DNA from: a virus
DNA: 64,000 bases
IMG/VR virus record: IMGVR_UViG_3300020171_000001
Span: 93,288-157,287 of that record
Direction: 5' to 3' (one strand)
Positions 9,301 to 17,496 of this stretch are shown piece after piece (the first letter of the stretch is position 1; each line of letters opens with the position of its first letter). The notes under the pieces are model-generated. The model had not been told where the DNA came from and did not search any database. It worked only from the letters and a program-made list of their open reading frames with translations. The position numbers and the translations under genes were made by a program.

Positions 9301-9616
9301 GTCTGAGAACGACTATGATTATAATTGGCTGAGTCCCACGAACACGGACTACAGCACTGGGCAGAGCAGACTGCCGCAAGCACAAAAGAGCGAGCGGACG
9401 TCGTTCCTCACGGAGCAATCGGCCTTCATGGAAAGGGCCATGTGCAGGGCTCTGCAAACGGTATTTAAAGTACCTTCCCCGACTGCACGGTCGCTTGCCC
9501 TCGAATGGGAGAACTTGCCCCGTGCTGAGAGCAGCACACCGGCGCCTGCATGGGCCAAAGACCCCATGTCGCGAGCGCAGGATGGGGGCGAATACCACAA
9601 ATGGGGGCCACAGTAA
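6347..9616 (+). CDS. Tape measure protein
   Basis: At 1089 aa this is the longest tail protein, and it follows the chaperone genes as expected. Its N-terminal part (about 145-260: GSFVGMLVGGYALQGISSFLNRSMEMETALVQLQAITRANTQEM, then GATPFDPAQIAEGMLKLRQATG) resembles the TP901-type tape measure core domain. A Gly-rich stretch with three TVG units lies near residue 120. Hydrophobic segments around residues 545-640 (including LGLGLALIKLAAIAAALYVAF) fit the membrane-active part of such proteins. It sets tail length and is ejected into the host. The start is GTG; its last base is the first base of the next ATG (TAATG). Confidence 0.88.
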   Translation: MALIANLISRLTIDIRVKRATLQVQALTASLVGLEAAMGNTVASLSSGALASSIAAATGRFKLVATTAATNFNAATTAINGTTAALRNASTALTATGTTMGGTANRVRAAAAGGSTVGTVGTVGRGGGAGKGGLNRGGGRPGVPPGGGFAGVAGSFVGMLVGGYALQGISSFLNRSMEMETALVQLQAITRANTQEMAAYEKKILEVAGATPFDPAQIAEGMLKLRQATGSSKAALELLGATANTALASFDKLSLPAAADFIGQISKSFGGTPAEVGERAQSIYRLSLASGTPIEHFSKVAGKLGAAAKRGGQSPETILRMFALSAGMTGGAKEAATQLERVSGEIGTQGAIEGLKQIGVVIEKTEGGIKDFGDIILQLVERWKHSPEMAKAALTKSTGGIDMTKTGSRRGAGQGIGEKSVRAILYPVVRLLEGVGGVGKGAQAWNMLGDEMKSTVDIMAILAERRLSTLNGQLQLLGEELGKTARIVGDIMAPFVRRLAGDLQALTGRFQAAYKNSKLFAWAVDNVVEVLGKAVVAFSAIAMAKGGYGLVKNVAGFTGLTGAAGWAIDRYKNRGMPSAAAQTRAMAMRGPVPAVAANALTGAALGQAMGGVGFGAASLGGKITVGALGLGLALIKLAAIAAALYVAFKALEWVAVNVWSVATRGWKGTVQKKREEKWHEIMRGEETGVKLASNQKLIKVLQPMSDSDIQAVSAEFRTKFRKSIGEASLDEMEWLGWRITNHGALLARALWASNKASIEMTKSLVDQAKATHAQVALQEKLNTAYAYGFTRMNKLMEEAKGMASYVPPEIKWGTHKKGEALLQAALGRGDLGDAEQRLVMSALNIGQQMQPLVESSVAGNISTEDHATLTRLAELWQIAFTQLARQRVGGFSLDFAGKYGADVLSQITAIGTEQNRHYSRGLGALTHGQFLDRANPAMFIPGWDQSALGYQPIPGWSDVLQGPWNRQYTNPTVDPKTGRPIGARTSENDYDYNWLSPTNTDYSTGQSRLPQAQKSERTSFLTEQSAFMERAMCRALQTVFKVPSPTARSLALEWENLPRAESSTPAPAWAKDPMSRAQDGGEYHKWGPQ

Positions 9617-10239
9617 TGCCATCAACCTACGCCGTGCAGCCACCGACCCGGGCGCGGAGGCATCTGACGTTCTACGATGTAGATACCCCGTCCAACTACA
9701 TCGTGGTGCCGTACAACCCGGTTGAGTTCTCCGGCAAGATCGAGGCAACTCTCGCCAACCCTCAGGCTGTTGGCTGGACGGGGCCAGCTGTGCAGCACGG
9801 GTCGACCGGAGGCCTGTCGCCCGTTGAGATCCCACTGCGGTTCGACGAGCGCCCGCAGACAGACGCGCGTCGTATGGGCGTTGGAGCTGGGCTATCCTTC
9901 GAAGAAGCCCGCGACTGGCTCACATCTCGGATCTACAGCCCACGGTTGGGGATTGCGCCAGTGCTGGTTACCGTGGTTTGGCCCAACACCGTGTCATTCT
10001 GCGGTGCCATCGGCAGCGTGGGTGTCAACATCACGCGGTGGGACGCCACGCTGAAAGTACGCGATGCCACGATTACCGTGTCCATGCAAGAGATCGTGGA
10101 CGGCTTCCGATCAGCGGCTTCGATCGTGGCCAACGGGTGGGAGTTCGTGCGGTCTCCGGGTACTTCCGGCGGTCAACAACCGAGCATCGGGTTAGACGGG
10201 CACACGGCAGAAGGGGACTTTCCCCCGGAGTTGCCCTGA
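9616..10239 (+). CDS. Baseplate/hub-proximal protein (LysM-position equivalent)
   Basis: A 207-aa protein overlapping the tape measure stop as TAATG, with its own stop overlapping the next start as TGATG. It opens with RRHLTFYDVDTPSNYIVVPYNPVEFSGKIEATL, which resembles the small tail proteins (gp53/gpU-like) that follow the tape measure and bind the hub; such proteins commonly contain the phrase VPYNP or QFNPTEL followed by strand pairs. The middle carries FEEARDWLTSRIYSP. A role joining tube and hub is likely from context. No enzyme motif is visible. Confidence 0.55.
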   Translation: MPSTYAVQPPTRARRHLTFYDVDTPSNYIVVPYNPVEFSGKIEATLANPQAVGWTGPAVQHGSTGGLSPVEIPLRFDERPQTDARRMGVGAGLSFEEARDWLTSRIYSPRLGIAPVLVTVVWPNTVSFCGAIGSVGVNITRWDATLKVRDATITVSMQEIVDGFRSAASIVANGWEFVRSPGTSGGQQPSIGLDGHTAEGDFPPELP

Positions 10240-10622
10240 TGGCTGTAGACACGTCACTGGCGTCTTTCAACCTGGGTGGGCTGTACCGCCACGGGGCCAT
10301 CTACGAGGGAGCCGACGGGCGCTTGTACGTCTCTGTTCCTGAGCGGTTGCCGGCCTTCGACGTGGTGGACGGGCAGTACGCCGCGGTCTACGCTGCCCGG
10401 GGCGGCGGGGAGACTCTGATCGATGTTGCTCTGCTGTACTATCGGGGCACCCTGTCGTCCCCCGTGGACGCATGGGAGGTCCTGGCGCAGTTCCAGGACG
10501 ACCCCCTGGTGGACCCGTTTTGCTACCTGACACGTGGCCGACTCCTGCAAGTGCCTCCGGCGGCCTACTTTGGGGCGTATGCCTACGGGGATTCCTTGCT
10601 GGATGGATCTCCGGAGTTCTGA
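10239..10622 (+). CDS. Small baseplate-region protein
   Basis: This 127-aa product (MAVDTSLASFNLGGLYRHG) is not recognised. Its ATG shares a base with the previous stop (TGATG), which fixes the start. The sequence is strand-rich and aromatic (ALLYYRGTLSSPVDAWEVL, AAYFGAYAYGDSLL). Position between the hub-proximal protein and the gpD-like hub suggests a baseplate accessory (gpX-like) role, which is inference. Confidence 0.5.
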   Translation: MAVDTSLASFNLGGLYRHGAIYEGADGRLYVSVPERLPAFDVVDGQYAAVYAARGGGETLIDVALLYYRGTLSSPVDAWEVLAQFQDDPLVDPFCYLTRGRLLQVPPAAYFGAYAYGDSLLDGSPEF

Positions 10623-10628
10623 GGCGCT

Positions 10629-12119
10629 ATGCCCGTAAGCGAATTCAAGACCTGGAACCCTGTTCTGCACATCCGGACTGTGCAGGGGAATGTCCCCGGT
10701 GAAGAACTGCGAAAGCGGACCCTCAAGCTCGCCTTCGTGAGCCGCCTGCGGGAGTTCGACCATATTGAATGGGAGGTCATGAACCACGATGGGCTCCTGA
10801 CGCAGCCTAGTACTATGGTCGCGGGGATGATCGTGGCCATCAAGCTCGGGTACATCGATCAGACTGCGCCCTGGCGAACCTTCGTGGTCAATCGCATGCG
10901 CGGCGGCGTGGGTGTCTCAGGCCGGGAGTGTGCATCGGTCGGGGATGGGGAGAGCACCATTACGCTGTTTGGCCGTAACCGAAATGCTCGTGGCGGACAG
11001 CCCCGGAGCCCACAGGGGCAATCATGGGAGGCCGGCCGAGGGTCCGCGAGGAAGTGGCCTGAAAAGGACCTCACGGCCAAGGGCAAGGTCCGCAAGCCAC
11101 GGAAGGTGCATCCGTCGACGGGCGACATGGATGCCACTGACATGCTCCTCAACCGGGAGCGATCCGGGGGGCAATCTTCCAAGCCCCGGGTGATCATCGC
11201 GCGGAGCACGTCGAAAGCCGTCATCCAGATTGCCCAGCGTTGGGGCTTCCGAGAGGAGCAGATCCTGGTCGAGAGCACCGGTGATTTCCTCGAAAACATG
11301 ACGGTTCCGGCTGGCCGTTCAGACGCCGAGCACCTGCAGATCCTGGCAAGGGACTACGGTTTTCAGTTCTTCATCGACCACCAGGGCGTGTTCCACTGGC
11401 ATTCCGTGGCCTACGCGCGGGACACGGCAAATGCAGGGCGGCCGGTCGAACAGTTCTTCTACGGAGGGGGTCCTGATATCCTCCGCATAGGCATCGACGC
11501 CGATTTCACATTGCCCTTCGCGCAGTCCATAAAGGTCAGTACAGCCAAACGGAAGGTCCGCGGCGTCCTGGTCCAGAACATGGACGGAGACGCGGCCATC
11601 AAGGCCGTTGGTATCGGGCAAGGCACGATCTCTGATCTGGGCATGGACGGTGGCCCGCGGGCTACGGAGCAATCGCGTCAGCTCGTGAAGCCTTACCATC
11701 TACCAGCTATACCCACGGACTATGGCTCTGCGGTTTGGGAGAGCATCCGCCGCAAGTACATTCGTAAGCTCACGGATGCCTTCAAGCTTACGATCAACTG
11801 TGTTGGCAATCCCAGGCTCCTGGCCGGCAAGATCGTGGAGGTTGCGGGCACCGGCTCAATCTTCGTGGATGGGCCGTGGATGATCGGAGAGGCCCGACAC
11901 ACCATTCAGAACAGCAACAGTATCGTATACGGTACGGATGTCCAACTCCAGCTTGCAGCGCGACCCGCTGGCGGGAAGAAGAGCAAGGGCAAGGTGCGTG
12001 TTGGATCTACGGGGAATCTACGGCTGAATCGGCAGAACAAGACGGATGAACGTGGCACATTCACTGTAGACGGCTACCAATCGACAGGCCGGTCCGTGGC
12101 CGGCGAGGGAGGCAAGTAG
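10629..12119 (+). CDS. Baseplate hub protein, gpD (late control D) family
   Basis: A 496-aa protein with the architecture of gpD/gp27-like hubs: an N-terminal strand domain (KTWNPVLHIRTVQGNVPGEELRKRTLKLAFVSR), a central segment containing AVIQIAQRWGF, and a diagnostic stretch near residues 225-265 (AEHLQILARDYGFQFFIDHQGVFHWH). A C-terminal domain follows (GNPRLLAGKIVEVAGTGSIFVDGPWMIGEARHTI) that resembles the strand barrel contacting the spike. A basic, Gly/Ser-rich insertion (about 110-165) is unusual. The hub trimer links tube and spike, consistent with the spike gene just downstream. Confidence 0.75.
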   Translation: MPVSEFKTWNPVLHIRTVQGNVPGEELRKRTLKLAFVSRLREFDHIEWEVMNHDGLLTQPSTMVAGMIVAIKLGYIDQTAPWRTFVVNRMRGGVGVSGRECASVGDGESTITLFGRNRNARGGQPRSPQGQSWEAGRGSARKWPEKDLTAKGKVRKPRKVHPSTGDMDATDMLLNRERSGGQSSKPRVIIARSTSKAVIQIAQRWGFREEQILVESTGDFLENMTVPAGRSDAEHLQILARDYGFQFFIDHQGVFHWHSVAYARDTANAGRPVEQFFYGGGPDILRIGIDADFTLPFAQSIKVSTAKRKVRGVLVQNMDGDAAIKAVGIGQGTISDLGMDGGPRATEQSRQLVKPYHLPAIPTDYGSAVWESIRRKYIRKLTDAFKLTINCVGNPRLLAGKIVEVAGTGSIFVDGPWMIGEARHTIQNSNSIVYGTDVQLQLAARPAGGKKSKGKVRVGSTGNLRLNRQNKTDERGTFTVDGYQSTGRSVAGEGGK

Positions 12120-12125
12120 TCGCCC

Positions 12126-12743
12126 ATGGGCTCGCCAATCCCAGGTTTCGTCACGGGGTTTGTCACCCGGCGGGATGACCCGCAGGGCCTCCACCGGATT
12201 CGTGCTGTGATCCCTGCGCTCCTGGAGCCCGAGACACCGTTCTGGATCTGGCCCGGGAACACACCGGGGGGCGGCGGGCCAAACCAGGGCGCGCTCTACC
12301 CACCGCCGCAGGTCGAAGCGCGTGTCTTGATTATGTTCGAGTATGGGGTTTGGGATACCCCCGATGCCCACGCCGTGTATTTCCCGGGCTACTATGGCCT
12401 GGACGAGGCCACGAAAGAGCCCGAGGGGCCTGCCACGACATATGTTGCGACGACGGCTGACAAGGCGCGGCAGCGCGCCACGATCTGGGAGGACTCGGCC
12501 TTCGCTATCTATGTGGCAAACGAGGACGATGACAAGCGCTTGGTGCTCCTGGCCAAGAAAAGTGGCAATCGCATCGAACTCAATGAGACCAGCGGAACGA
12601 CCAAGACTGGGGCCAAGATCAAGATCATAGCACGGACAGGCCTCTCCCTAGCCGCCGATGGACTAATCGATATCTATGCCAAGCTGGCTGTGCAGATCAT
12701 GAAGCGCCGGGTGCAGACGCTGACCCCAGACAAGGGGATATAG
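12126..12743 (+). CDS. Baseplate spike / assembly protein V-like (gp5 OB-fold)
   Basis: The 205-aa protein begins GFVTGFVTRRDDPQGLHRIRAVIPALL, the signature of the OB-fold that starts gpV/gp5-type spike proteins (VxxxxDPxGxxRVxVxxP). It then has VLIMFEYGVWDTPDAHAVYFPG and a repetitive strand-rich tail (NRIELNETSGTTKTGAKIKIIARTGLSLAADG), typical of the triple-stranded beta-helix or its lead-in. It should form the trimeric needle under the hub. No lysozyme domain is present, unlike T4 gp5. It lies directly after the gpD-like hub, as usual. Confidence 0.75.
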   Translation: MGSPIPGFVTGFVTRRDDPQGLHRIRAVIPALLEPETPFWIWPGNTPGGGGPNQGALYPPPQVEARVLIMFEYGVWDTPDAHAVYFPGYYGLDEATKEPEGPATTYVATTADKARQRATIWEDSAFAIYVANEDDDKRLVLLAKKSGNRIELNETSGTTKTGAKIKIIARTGLSLAADGLIDIYAKLAVQIMKRRVQTLTPDKGI

Positions 12744-12753
12744 GAACTGTCCT

Positions 12754-13671
12754 GTGTCTGATATCGACCTCGCATGCCTGGGCATTCCGCTGCCTGCGCC
12801 CCCGCCGCAGATGGACTTGCCTGGGCTCGGCACGTTGCAGGAGGCGTGGAAGACCCTCGGGGGTATCCCATCTGCCTCAGACATGGTCGCAGAGTTCCTC
12901 AACCAGGCGCAGACCGCGCTGGCCCCGGTCAAGCGCTACTTGGAGATGGTGCAGACCGTCGCAGCCATCGTCGAGTGCATCACGAAGATCCCCGATGCGC
13001 TCATGTCGCTGGACCCGACTGAGCTCCTCGACTGCTTCGAAAAAATCCACAAGGCCGTCATGAAGATCCTGACGTACCTGCCGCCCCTGAGCTACCTGAA
13101 GATGGGCCTGGACCTCTGCTCGTTCTGCATTCAACTCATCGATGGCATCCTTGACCTCTTGCGGGCCATCGACCGCCGCATCCAGGATTACTCGAAGCTC
13201 CTTGAGGAGGCCAAAGCTGCCGGCGACCAGGAGCTGCAGCAGGCCATGTCGTGCGGGGCCTCCGAGCTGCTCCCCGGGATCATCCAGATGGCCGATGCCA
13301 TGCTCTTCATCAAGCCTGCCATCGATACGCTTCTTGAGCCATTGTCTATGGCCCCCGGGGGCGGGTCTCTCGCCACCATCAAGACCCCGCTGGCGCTGGC
13401 CGCGAGCTATGCCCTGAAGGCGAAGGCCCAGATCATGTCTCAGGGCGGCTCGCAGACTCCGCCGCTGCCGCCGTTCCCTCCGTTTACTTTTTCGCCTCCG
13501 GAGCAACCGGACTTCGTACCGTTTCCGCCGCTGGGGTCTCTGCTGTACGCCATGAGCATTCAGCGAGAGCAGCTGGTGTTCATGTACAACTTCTTGGCCA
13601 AGATCCTGGGCGGCGATCTGAAAGACAATGTGCTGTTCGACGCGGTATTCGGGTCCTTCAGCAACTTTTGA
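12754..13671 (+). CDS. Helical baseplate-region protein of unknown function
   Basis: A 305-aa product starting at GTG. Residues about 45-215 are strongly helical (for example VQTVAAIVECITKIPDALMSL and LLRAIDRRIQDYSKLLEEAKAA). A Pro-rich linker (PPLPPFPPFTFSPPEQP) precedes the C-terminus at about 230-255. Cysteines in the helical part (CLGIP, VECI, LLDCF, LCSFC, SCGA) are unusually many for a virion protein. I do not recognise a family. The position between spike and gp25-like wedge suggests a baseplate component or assembly factor. Confidence 0.55.
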   Translation: MSDIDLACLGIPLPAPPPQMDLPGLGTLQEAWKTLGGIPSASDMVAEFLNQAQTALAPVKRYLEMVQTVAAIVECITKIPDALMSLDPTELLDCFEKIHKAVMKILTYLPPLSYLKMGLDLCSFCIQLIDGILDLLRAIDRRIQDYSKLLEEAKAAGDQELQQAMSCGASELLPGIIQMADAMLFIKPAIDTLLEPLSMAPGGGSLATIKTPLALAASYALKAKAQIMSQGGSQTPPLPPFPPFTFSPPEQPDFVPFPPLGSLLYAMSIQREQLVFMYNFLAKILGGDLKDNVLFDAVFGSFSNF

Positions 13672-13695
13672 TTTCTCGCAGGGTTCTCTGCTAGG

Positions 13696-14181
13696 ATGTC
13701 CGGAATGGGATCGGGCCTGCAAACGCAACGTCTCCTGCCCCCGGGTCTCCGGGCAGAGGCCATTGCTTGGCCCGTGACGTGGGGCAAGGGCGGACTGGAA
13801 CGCGTGCAGGGCGTGGCTCGCATCCGGAGCGCCCTGGAGCACCTGGTCATTACACCGCTGAACGCCTACTGGGTGGACCCAAAGTACGGGAGCCTGTTTC
13901 ATCAGCTCCGCACGCAGGGGATGTCCATCGATGCATCTGGGCAAAGCGGGGGCGGCGCCGGTTCGGGCCTGCAGACCGTGGTTGTTTCGCACTTCATGCA
14001 GCAAGTTGCTATCTATCTACCGGCTGTGGCCGTCCACGGAGTCTCGCCCCGGCCGCAGGCAGACCACCGGCTCGTGATCCACGTCATCTGGACCCTGGCC
14101 ACTGCCCGAGGTCAGGGGTCTTCTGGGACGATGCAGGGGCCAGGTCTCGGAGCCATGGCCCCGCTGAACGTGGTGGTATAG
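13696..14181 (+). CDS. gp25-like baseplate wedge protein
   Basis: In this 161-aa protein, residues 20-80 follow the gp25/GPW pattern: WPVTWGKGGLERVQGVARI, then SALEHLVITPLNAYWVDPKYGSLFHQL, where the family has an inner-strand Gly region, the (R)xALxxLLxTxxGE segment and the P-x-YG-S motif. The C-terminal half ends with a strand-rich segment (HRLVIHVIWTLATARG). It should connect the baseplate to the sheath as a wedge part. Its position immediately before the J-like gene is canonical. The GE dipeptide common in the family is replaced by NAYW. Confidence 0.72.
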   Translation: MSGMGSGLQTQRLLPPGLRAEAIAWPVTWGKGGLERVQGVARIRSALEHLVITPLNAYWVDPKYGSLFHQLRTQGMSIDASGQSGGGAGSGLQTVVVSHFMQQVAIYLPAVAVHGVSPRPQADHRLVIHVIWTLATARGQGSSGTMQGPGLGAMAPLNVVV

Positions 14182-14185
14182 GAAT

Positions 14186-15760
14186 ATGGCCAAACCCCTT
14201 CTGCCCACGCAAGAACTGGATTTCGTCGGGCTCGACCGACAAATGCTCCTGGCGCGACTCCGGTGGAACGCCTCCCAGGCTTTCTCGGGCTGGATAGACT
14301 ACTCCCTGGCGTGCCCGGAGAACGTGATCTTGGAAGCTGAAGCGCTCCTCGGCGCCATGGGCTTCTCGCTCACCAACGAGCGGACTCGGCAACTCACCTT
14401 TGCCACGGTGACTGACCGCTTGATGATGATCCGGAAAGCCGGGCCCCATGGCCTCACACTGTCCTCGGCCACGGCTGCGCAGGTCTCCGGCGTGTTTTCC
14501 CTGCCCGGGGGCGCACTGGCCACGAAGGTGGTGACCGTGACTGCTGGTACTCGGCTCCAGGCTGGACCAGCGCAGTATGAGATGCAGGCCACTGCCACAA
14601 TCTCTATCGGGTCCAACGCGTCGGGCTCGGTCATCCTGGAGAATAGCGAGACGCAGTCCGAGCTTGTTCGGTCCGATGGCTCAGCAGACCAGGTTGTGGG
14701 CCTCTCATCCTACCCCGTAATCGACAGTAGCGTAGTTATCGCGGCGGCAAACGGCACGTATCGAACGACGCGCCCGGACAACGGAATGGCCTACAGGTCT
14801 TTCCTGGAGATGAGCGGGGCTACACTCGGCGCAGTCGTTCGCGTGGATAACGAGGGCCGTGGGTATGTTTTCTTCGGCAATGGCCTCAACGGAGTCATCC
14901 CGCAAGGCAACGTCCAGATCACGTATAAGACCGGCGGGGGGTCCTCTGGCCGTGTGGTCTCTGGGGCCTCCTGGACGTTCCTCGATGCGGTCTACGATGA
15001 GTCTGGAAGCCAAACCACTGTTCTATTCGCCAACCCGGCGGCGTCAACAGGCGGCCTCGACCAGATGTCTGTTGAGGAGGCCCGGGTTCGCTTGCCCATG
15101 CAGATCCGCGTGCGAGAGCGGACTGTCAACGAGGACGATGCGGAGACCACCGCGGAGACCACAGGAGGCATCGTCCGGGCCACGTTGATGACCTCGAACC
15201 ACTCGAAGAGCATCCCTGAGGACACAGGCCGGTTGTACCTCGTTGCCCTCGGAGCGCAGTACGCGGACACCGGGTACTACCCGCCGGCGGCGCCTACGAC
15301 CGCGCAGATCGCCGCGGTGACGGCCAAGATCGCTCGTGGAGGCGAAGCCCCGGTCATCATGGGGGCCCGAGTGACGGTCCACGCGTTCATCGCGCGGACC
15401 GTGAACGTCGCCGTCCGGGTTCACAAGGCAAGCGGCATCTCTGCGACCGCAGCCAAGGCAGCAGTGACCAGTGCGTTGCAGACCCACTTTGCTGTGGCGA
15501 ATAGCAGCGGAACGCCGCTTTACACTGTGGGCTTCGGGCATGAGATGCTCAGCTCCTCCGGCGTGGCGGACTACGAACTCCCATGGTCTGATCTCTTTGG
15601 CGCGATTCGCAGCACGCCGGAGATCCGGAAGATCCCATCAGACCCGCTCAACTTGCTCCTCAACGGCGCACAGGCCAGCGTATTCCTCAAACCCGAGGAG
15701 TTCCCGGTCTTGGGGGCCCTGACCGTGTACGACATGGACACCGGGGGCACCGTGATCTGA
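14186..15760 (+). CDS. Baseplate protein J (Mu gp47-like wedge)
   Basis: This 524-aa protein has the baseplate J layout: an N-terminal helical arm (LDRQMLLARLRWNASQAFSGWIDYS), a strand-rich middle with VTAGTRLQAG and YVFFGNGLNGVIPQGNVQITYKTGGG, and the conserved J motif region that includes MSVEEARVRLPMQIRVRERTVNEDD. A C-terminal domain follows, with ARVTVHAFIARTVNVAVRVH and SALQTHFAVANSSG. J proteins form the wedge core and trigger sheath contraction. The stop overlaps the next ATG (TGATG). Gene order with the gp25-like protein upstream agrees. Confidence 0.85.
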   Translation: MAKPLLPTQELDFVGLDRQMLLARLRWNASQAFSGWIDYSLACPENVILEAEALLGAMGFSLTNERTRQLTFATVTDRLMMIRKAGPHGLTLSSATAAQVSGVFSLPGGALATKVVTVTAGTRLQAGPAQYEMQATATISIGSNASGSVILENSETQSELVRSDGSADQVVGLSSYPVIDSSVVIAAANGTYRTTRPDNGMAYRSFLEMSGATLGAVVRVDNEGRGYVFFGNGLNGVIPQGNVQITYKTGGGSSGRVVSGASWTFLDAVYDESGSQTTVLFANPAASTGGLDQMSVEEARVRLPMQIRVRERTVNEDDAETTAETTGGIVRATLMTSNHSKSIPEDTGRLYLVALGAQYADTGYYPPAAPTTAQIAAVTAKIARGGEAPVIMGARVTVHAFIARTVNVAVRVHKASGISATAAKAAVTSALQTHFAVANSSGTPLYTVGFGHEMLSSSGVADYELPWSDLFGAIRSTPEIRKIPSDPLNLLLNGAQASVFLKPEEFPVLGALTVYDMDTGGTVI

Positions 15761-16692
15761 TGGAAGTGAAGAACCCATCTTTTGAGATCGCCGGGCTCGG
15801 CCCAGGCCAAGCCCAGGACTGGGCGGAAACCCAGACCGGCCCGGCGGAGGACATCGGTGTCTTCGACGGTGGCGCAGTTCTGGGCTCTGTACCCTTCGAG
15901 TGCTTCGAAGCCGAGTGGGGTGACAACCACCTGTCTGCCTGGGTGCTTACCGCAGCGATGGTTTCCCCGGGTATGTTCGAGTACGGCACCGAACCGCAAG
16001 AGACCTTCGAGACATCGTGGGTCGAACCCGCTGCCCCGACGTCGCCTCCGGTCTGGAACCACCATGCCCGCTGGGGATTCCTGGCTTCGGATCTGGACGC
16101 TGCGCTGTTCGATGTGGGCCTGGGCACGCCAGAGGCCTACGAGGACTTCGAGGCGTACTGGCTCGACAACGACGCAGCGAGCTGGATGTGGCCCGGGGGC
16201 GCGCTGTTCTCGTTCAACACAGAGGCCGGGCCGCGGGGGCCCTTCGCTGTCATCCTCGGCGATACCTTGTCGGTCAGCATAGACGGGGCTCCAGCGGTCA
16301 CCATCACGTTCGTCGCTGGGGCCACGACGGCCGTGGGCATCGCCGCAGCCATCGCTGCGTTGCTTGCCGGATGCCGCGTCTGGAGCACGGCATTGGGGCG
16401 CATCGGACTCGCCTCGAACGCGCCTTGGGGGACCATCCAGGTTACTGGCGGAACGGCCAACGCAGCCTTGCAGTTCCCTACCGGGGCACCGGCGACGTCG
16501 GCCACAGGGAGCTTCGATGTCGGGACACCGGAGAACGGGGAGGACTTCGAAGAGGAGTGGATGGACAACGAGACCTATGATGTTGGCTTCGCCCCGTTCG
16601 GTGGTGGTACACTGGGCTTCGCCCTGTTCGATGGCGGCAGCTTGCCCTATGAGAGCTTTGACGGCGTTGCCTGGACGGAGACCTTCGCGTAG
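15760..16692 (+). CDS. Repeat-containing virion protein, EDFExxW motifs
   Basis: A 310-aa acidic protein. At least five imperfect repeats are visible, each with a Phe-Glu pair and a following Trp (FECFEAEWGDN, QETFETSWVEP, YEDFEAYWLDN, GEDFEEEWMDN, YESFDGVAW), usually preceded by a strand such as GAVLGSVPF or FDGGSLP. The middle contains a different domain (ILGDTLSVSIDGAPAVTITFVAGATTAVGIAAAIAALLAG). The repeats suggest small structural modules stacked along a fibre or the baseplate rim. I do not recognise the family. It follows J by TGATG coupling, where gpI or fibre genes are normally found. Confidence 0.6.
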   Translation: MEVKNPSFEIAGLGPGQAQDWAETQTGPAEDIGVFDGGAVLGSVPFECFEAEWGDNHLSAWVLTAAMVSPGMFEYGTEPQETFETSWVEPAAPTSPPVWNHHARWGFLASDLDAALFDVGLGTPEAYEDFEAYWLDNDAASWMWPGGALFSFNTEAGPRGPFAVILGDTLSVSIDGAPAVTITFVAGATTAVGIAAAIAALLAGCRVWSTALGRIGLASNAPWGTIQVTGGTANAALQFPTGAPATSATGSFDVGTPENGEDFEEEWMDNETYDVGFAPFGGGTLGFALFDGGSLPYESFDGVAWTETFA

Positions 16693-16724
16693 CTCGGCTG
16701 GAAAACCTAAAAAGAGAGATCGGC

Positions 16725-17462
16725 ATGTCTCAAGCAGACTGGAAAGACCTGACGGGCACTGCGCTGGACACGGGCAGTATTCGCCGCGGAGTCTCGAGTG
16801 CCTTCGTGGTCCCCAACGGCGGGAGTACGTTCATCTATGGCCTGCGTGCGCTCGTGTCCACGACGGGCGCAGGCGGGAAGTACTGCGACCTCGCCGATTT
16901 CAAGCCCATCGTCGGCGCGAAGAAGGGCGGGTCTGTCTCGGTGGCCATGAAACGGCTTACCAGCGGGATCACATACGCGCCGTTCATCGGCTTGCTCAAG
17001 GGTACTGACCCGGCCACGGCCATCGGGTACTACCTGGGGCTGACCCAGGAGACCTCTTACAAGATCGGCCTGTTCAAGGGGACTCCGGCGACCGGCCTCT
17101 CGGCCAGCGCTGCGAACCTGCTTCCCGGTCGATCGAGCACCGCGACCTACACTGACGTGGGGGACACAGCCGCGGCCTGGCATCACCTCCGGCTCGACGT
17201 TCTGTCCAACCCACACGGCGAAGTGGTCCTCAACGTGTACAAAAACAACCTCGACGCAGTGACCGGCAATCCTGTCACCGCGCCGGTGTGGGAGGCGATC
17301 CCGGGCATCTCGCAGTTCATCGACGACCCACTGGGGTTCTGGAGCGGCAGCGCGCCCCACGAGGACGGCTTCTACGTGGTCTATGGCATGTACACGAACA
17401 ACGGCGCCGGTGAGGCCTGCGCCTTCGACCACGTGGTGGTCCAAAGGCAGATAACCCCGTAA
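16725..17462 (+). CDS. Virion-associated protein, possible lectin-like fold
   Basis: The 245-aa product (MSQADWKDLTGTALDTGSIRRGVS) has alternating strands and aromatic residues: YYLGLTQETSYKIGLFKG, then AAAWHHLRLDVLSNPHGEVVLNVYKNN, then EDGFYVVYGMYTNNGAGEACAFDHVVV. That order (heterogeneous strand, a LRLDV core strand, an NVY strand, a final FDHVVV strand) resembles concanavalin/LamG-type jelly rolls such as those on virion adhesins. The fold call is inference from pattern only. It lies between baseplate and fibre genes, which suits a surface decoration or receptor-binding role. Confidence 0.5.
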   Translation: MSQADWKDLTGTALDTGSIRRGVSSAFVVPNGGSTFIYGLRALVSTTGAGGKYCDLADFKPIVGAKKGGSVSVAMKRLTSGITYAPFIGLLKGTDPATAIGYYLGLTQETSYKIGLFKGTPATGLSASAANLLPGRSSTATYTDVGDTAAAWHHLRLDVLSNPHGEVVLNVYKNNLDAVTGNPVTAPVWEAIPGISQFIDDPLGFWSGSAPHEDGFYVVYGMYTNNGAGEACAFDHVVVQRQITP

Positions 17463-17496
17463 AGCCTCCGAGCGGGGCTTAGGCTGGAGCACCAAC

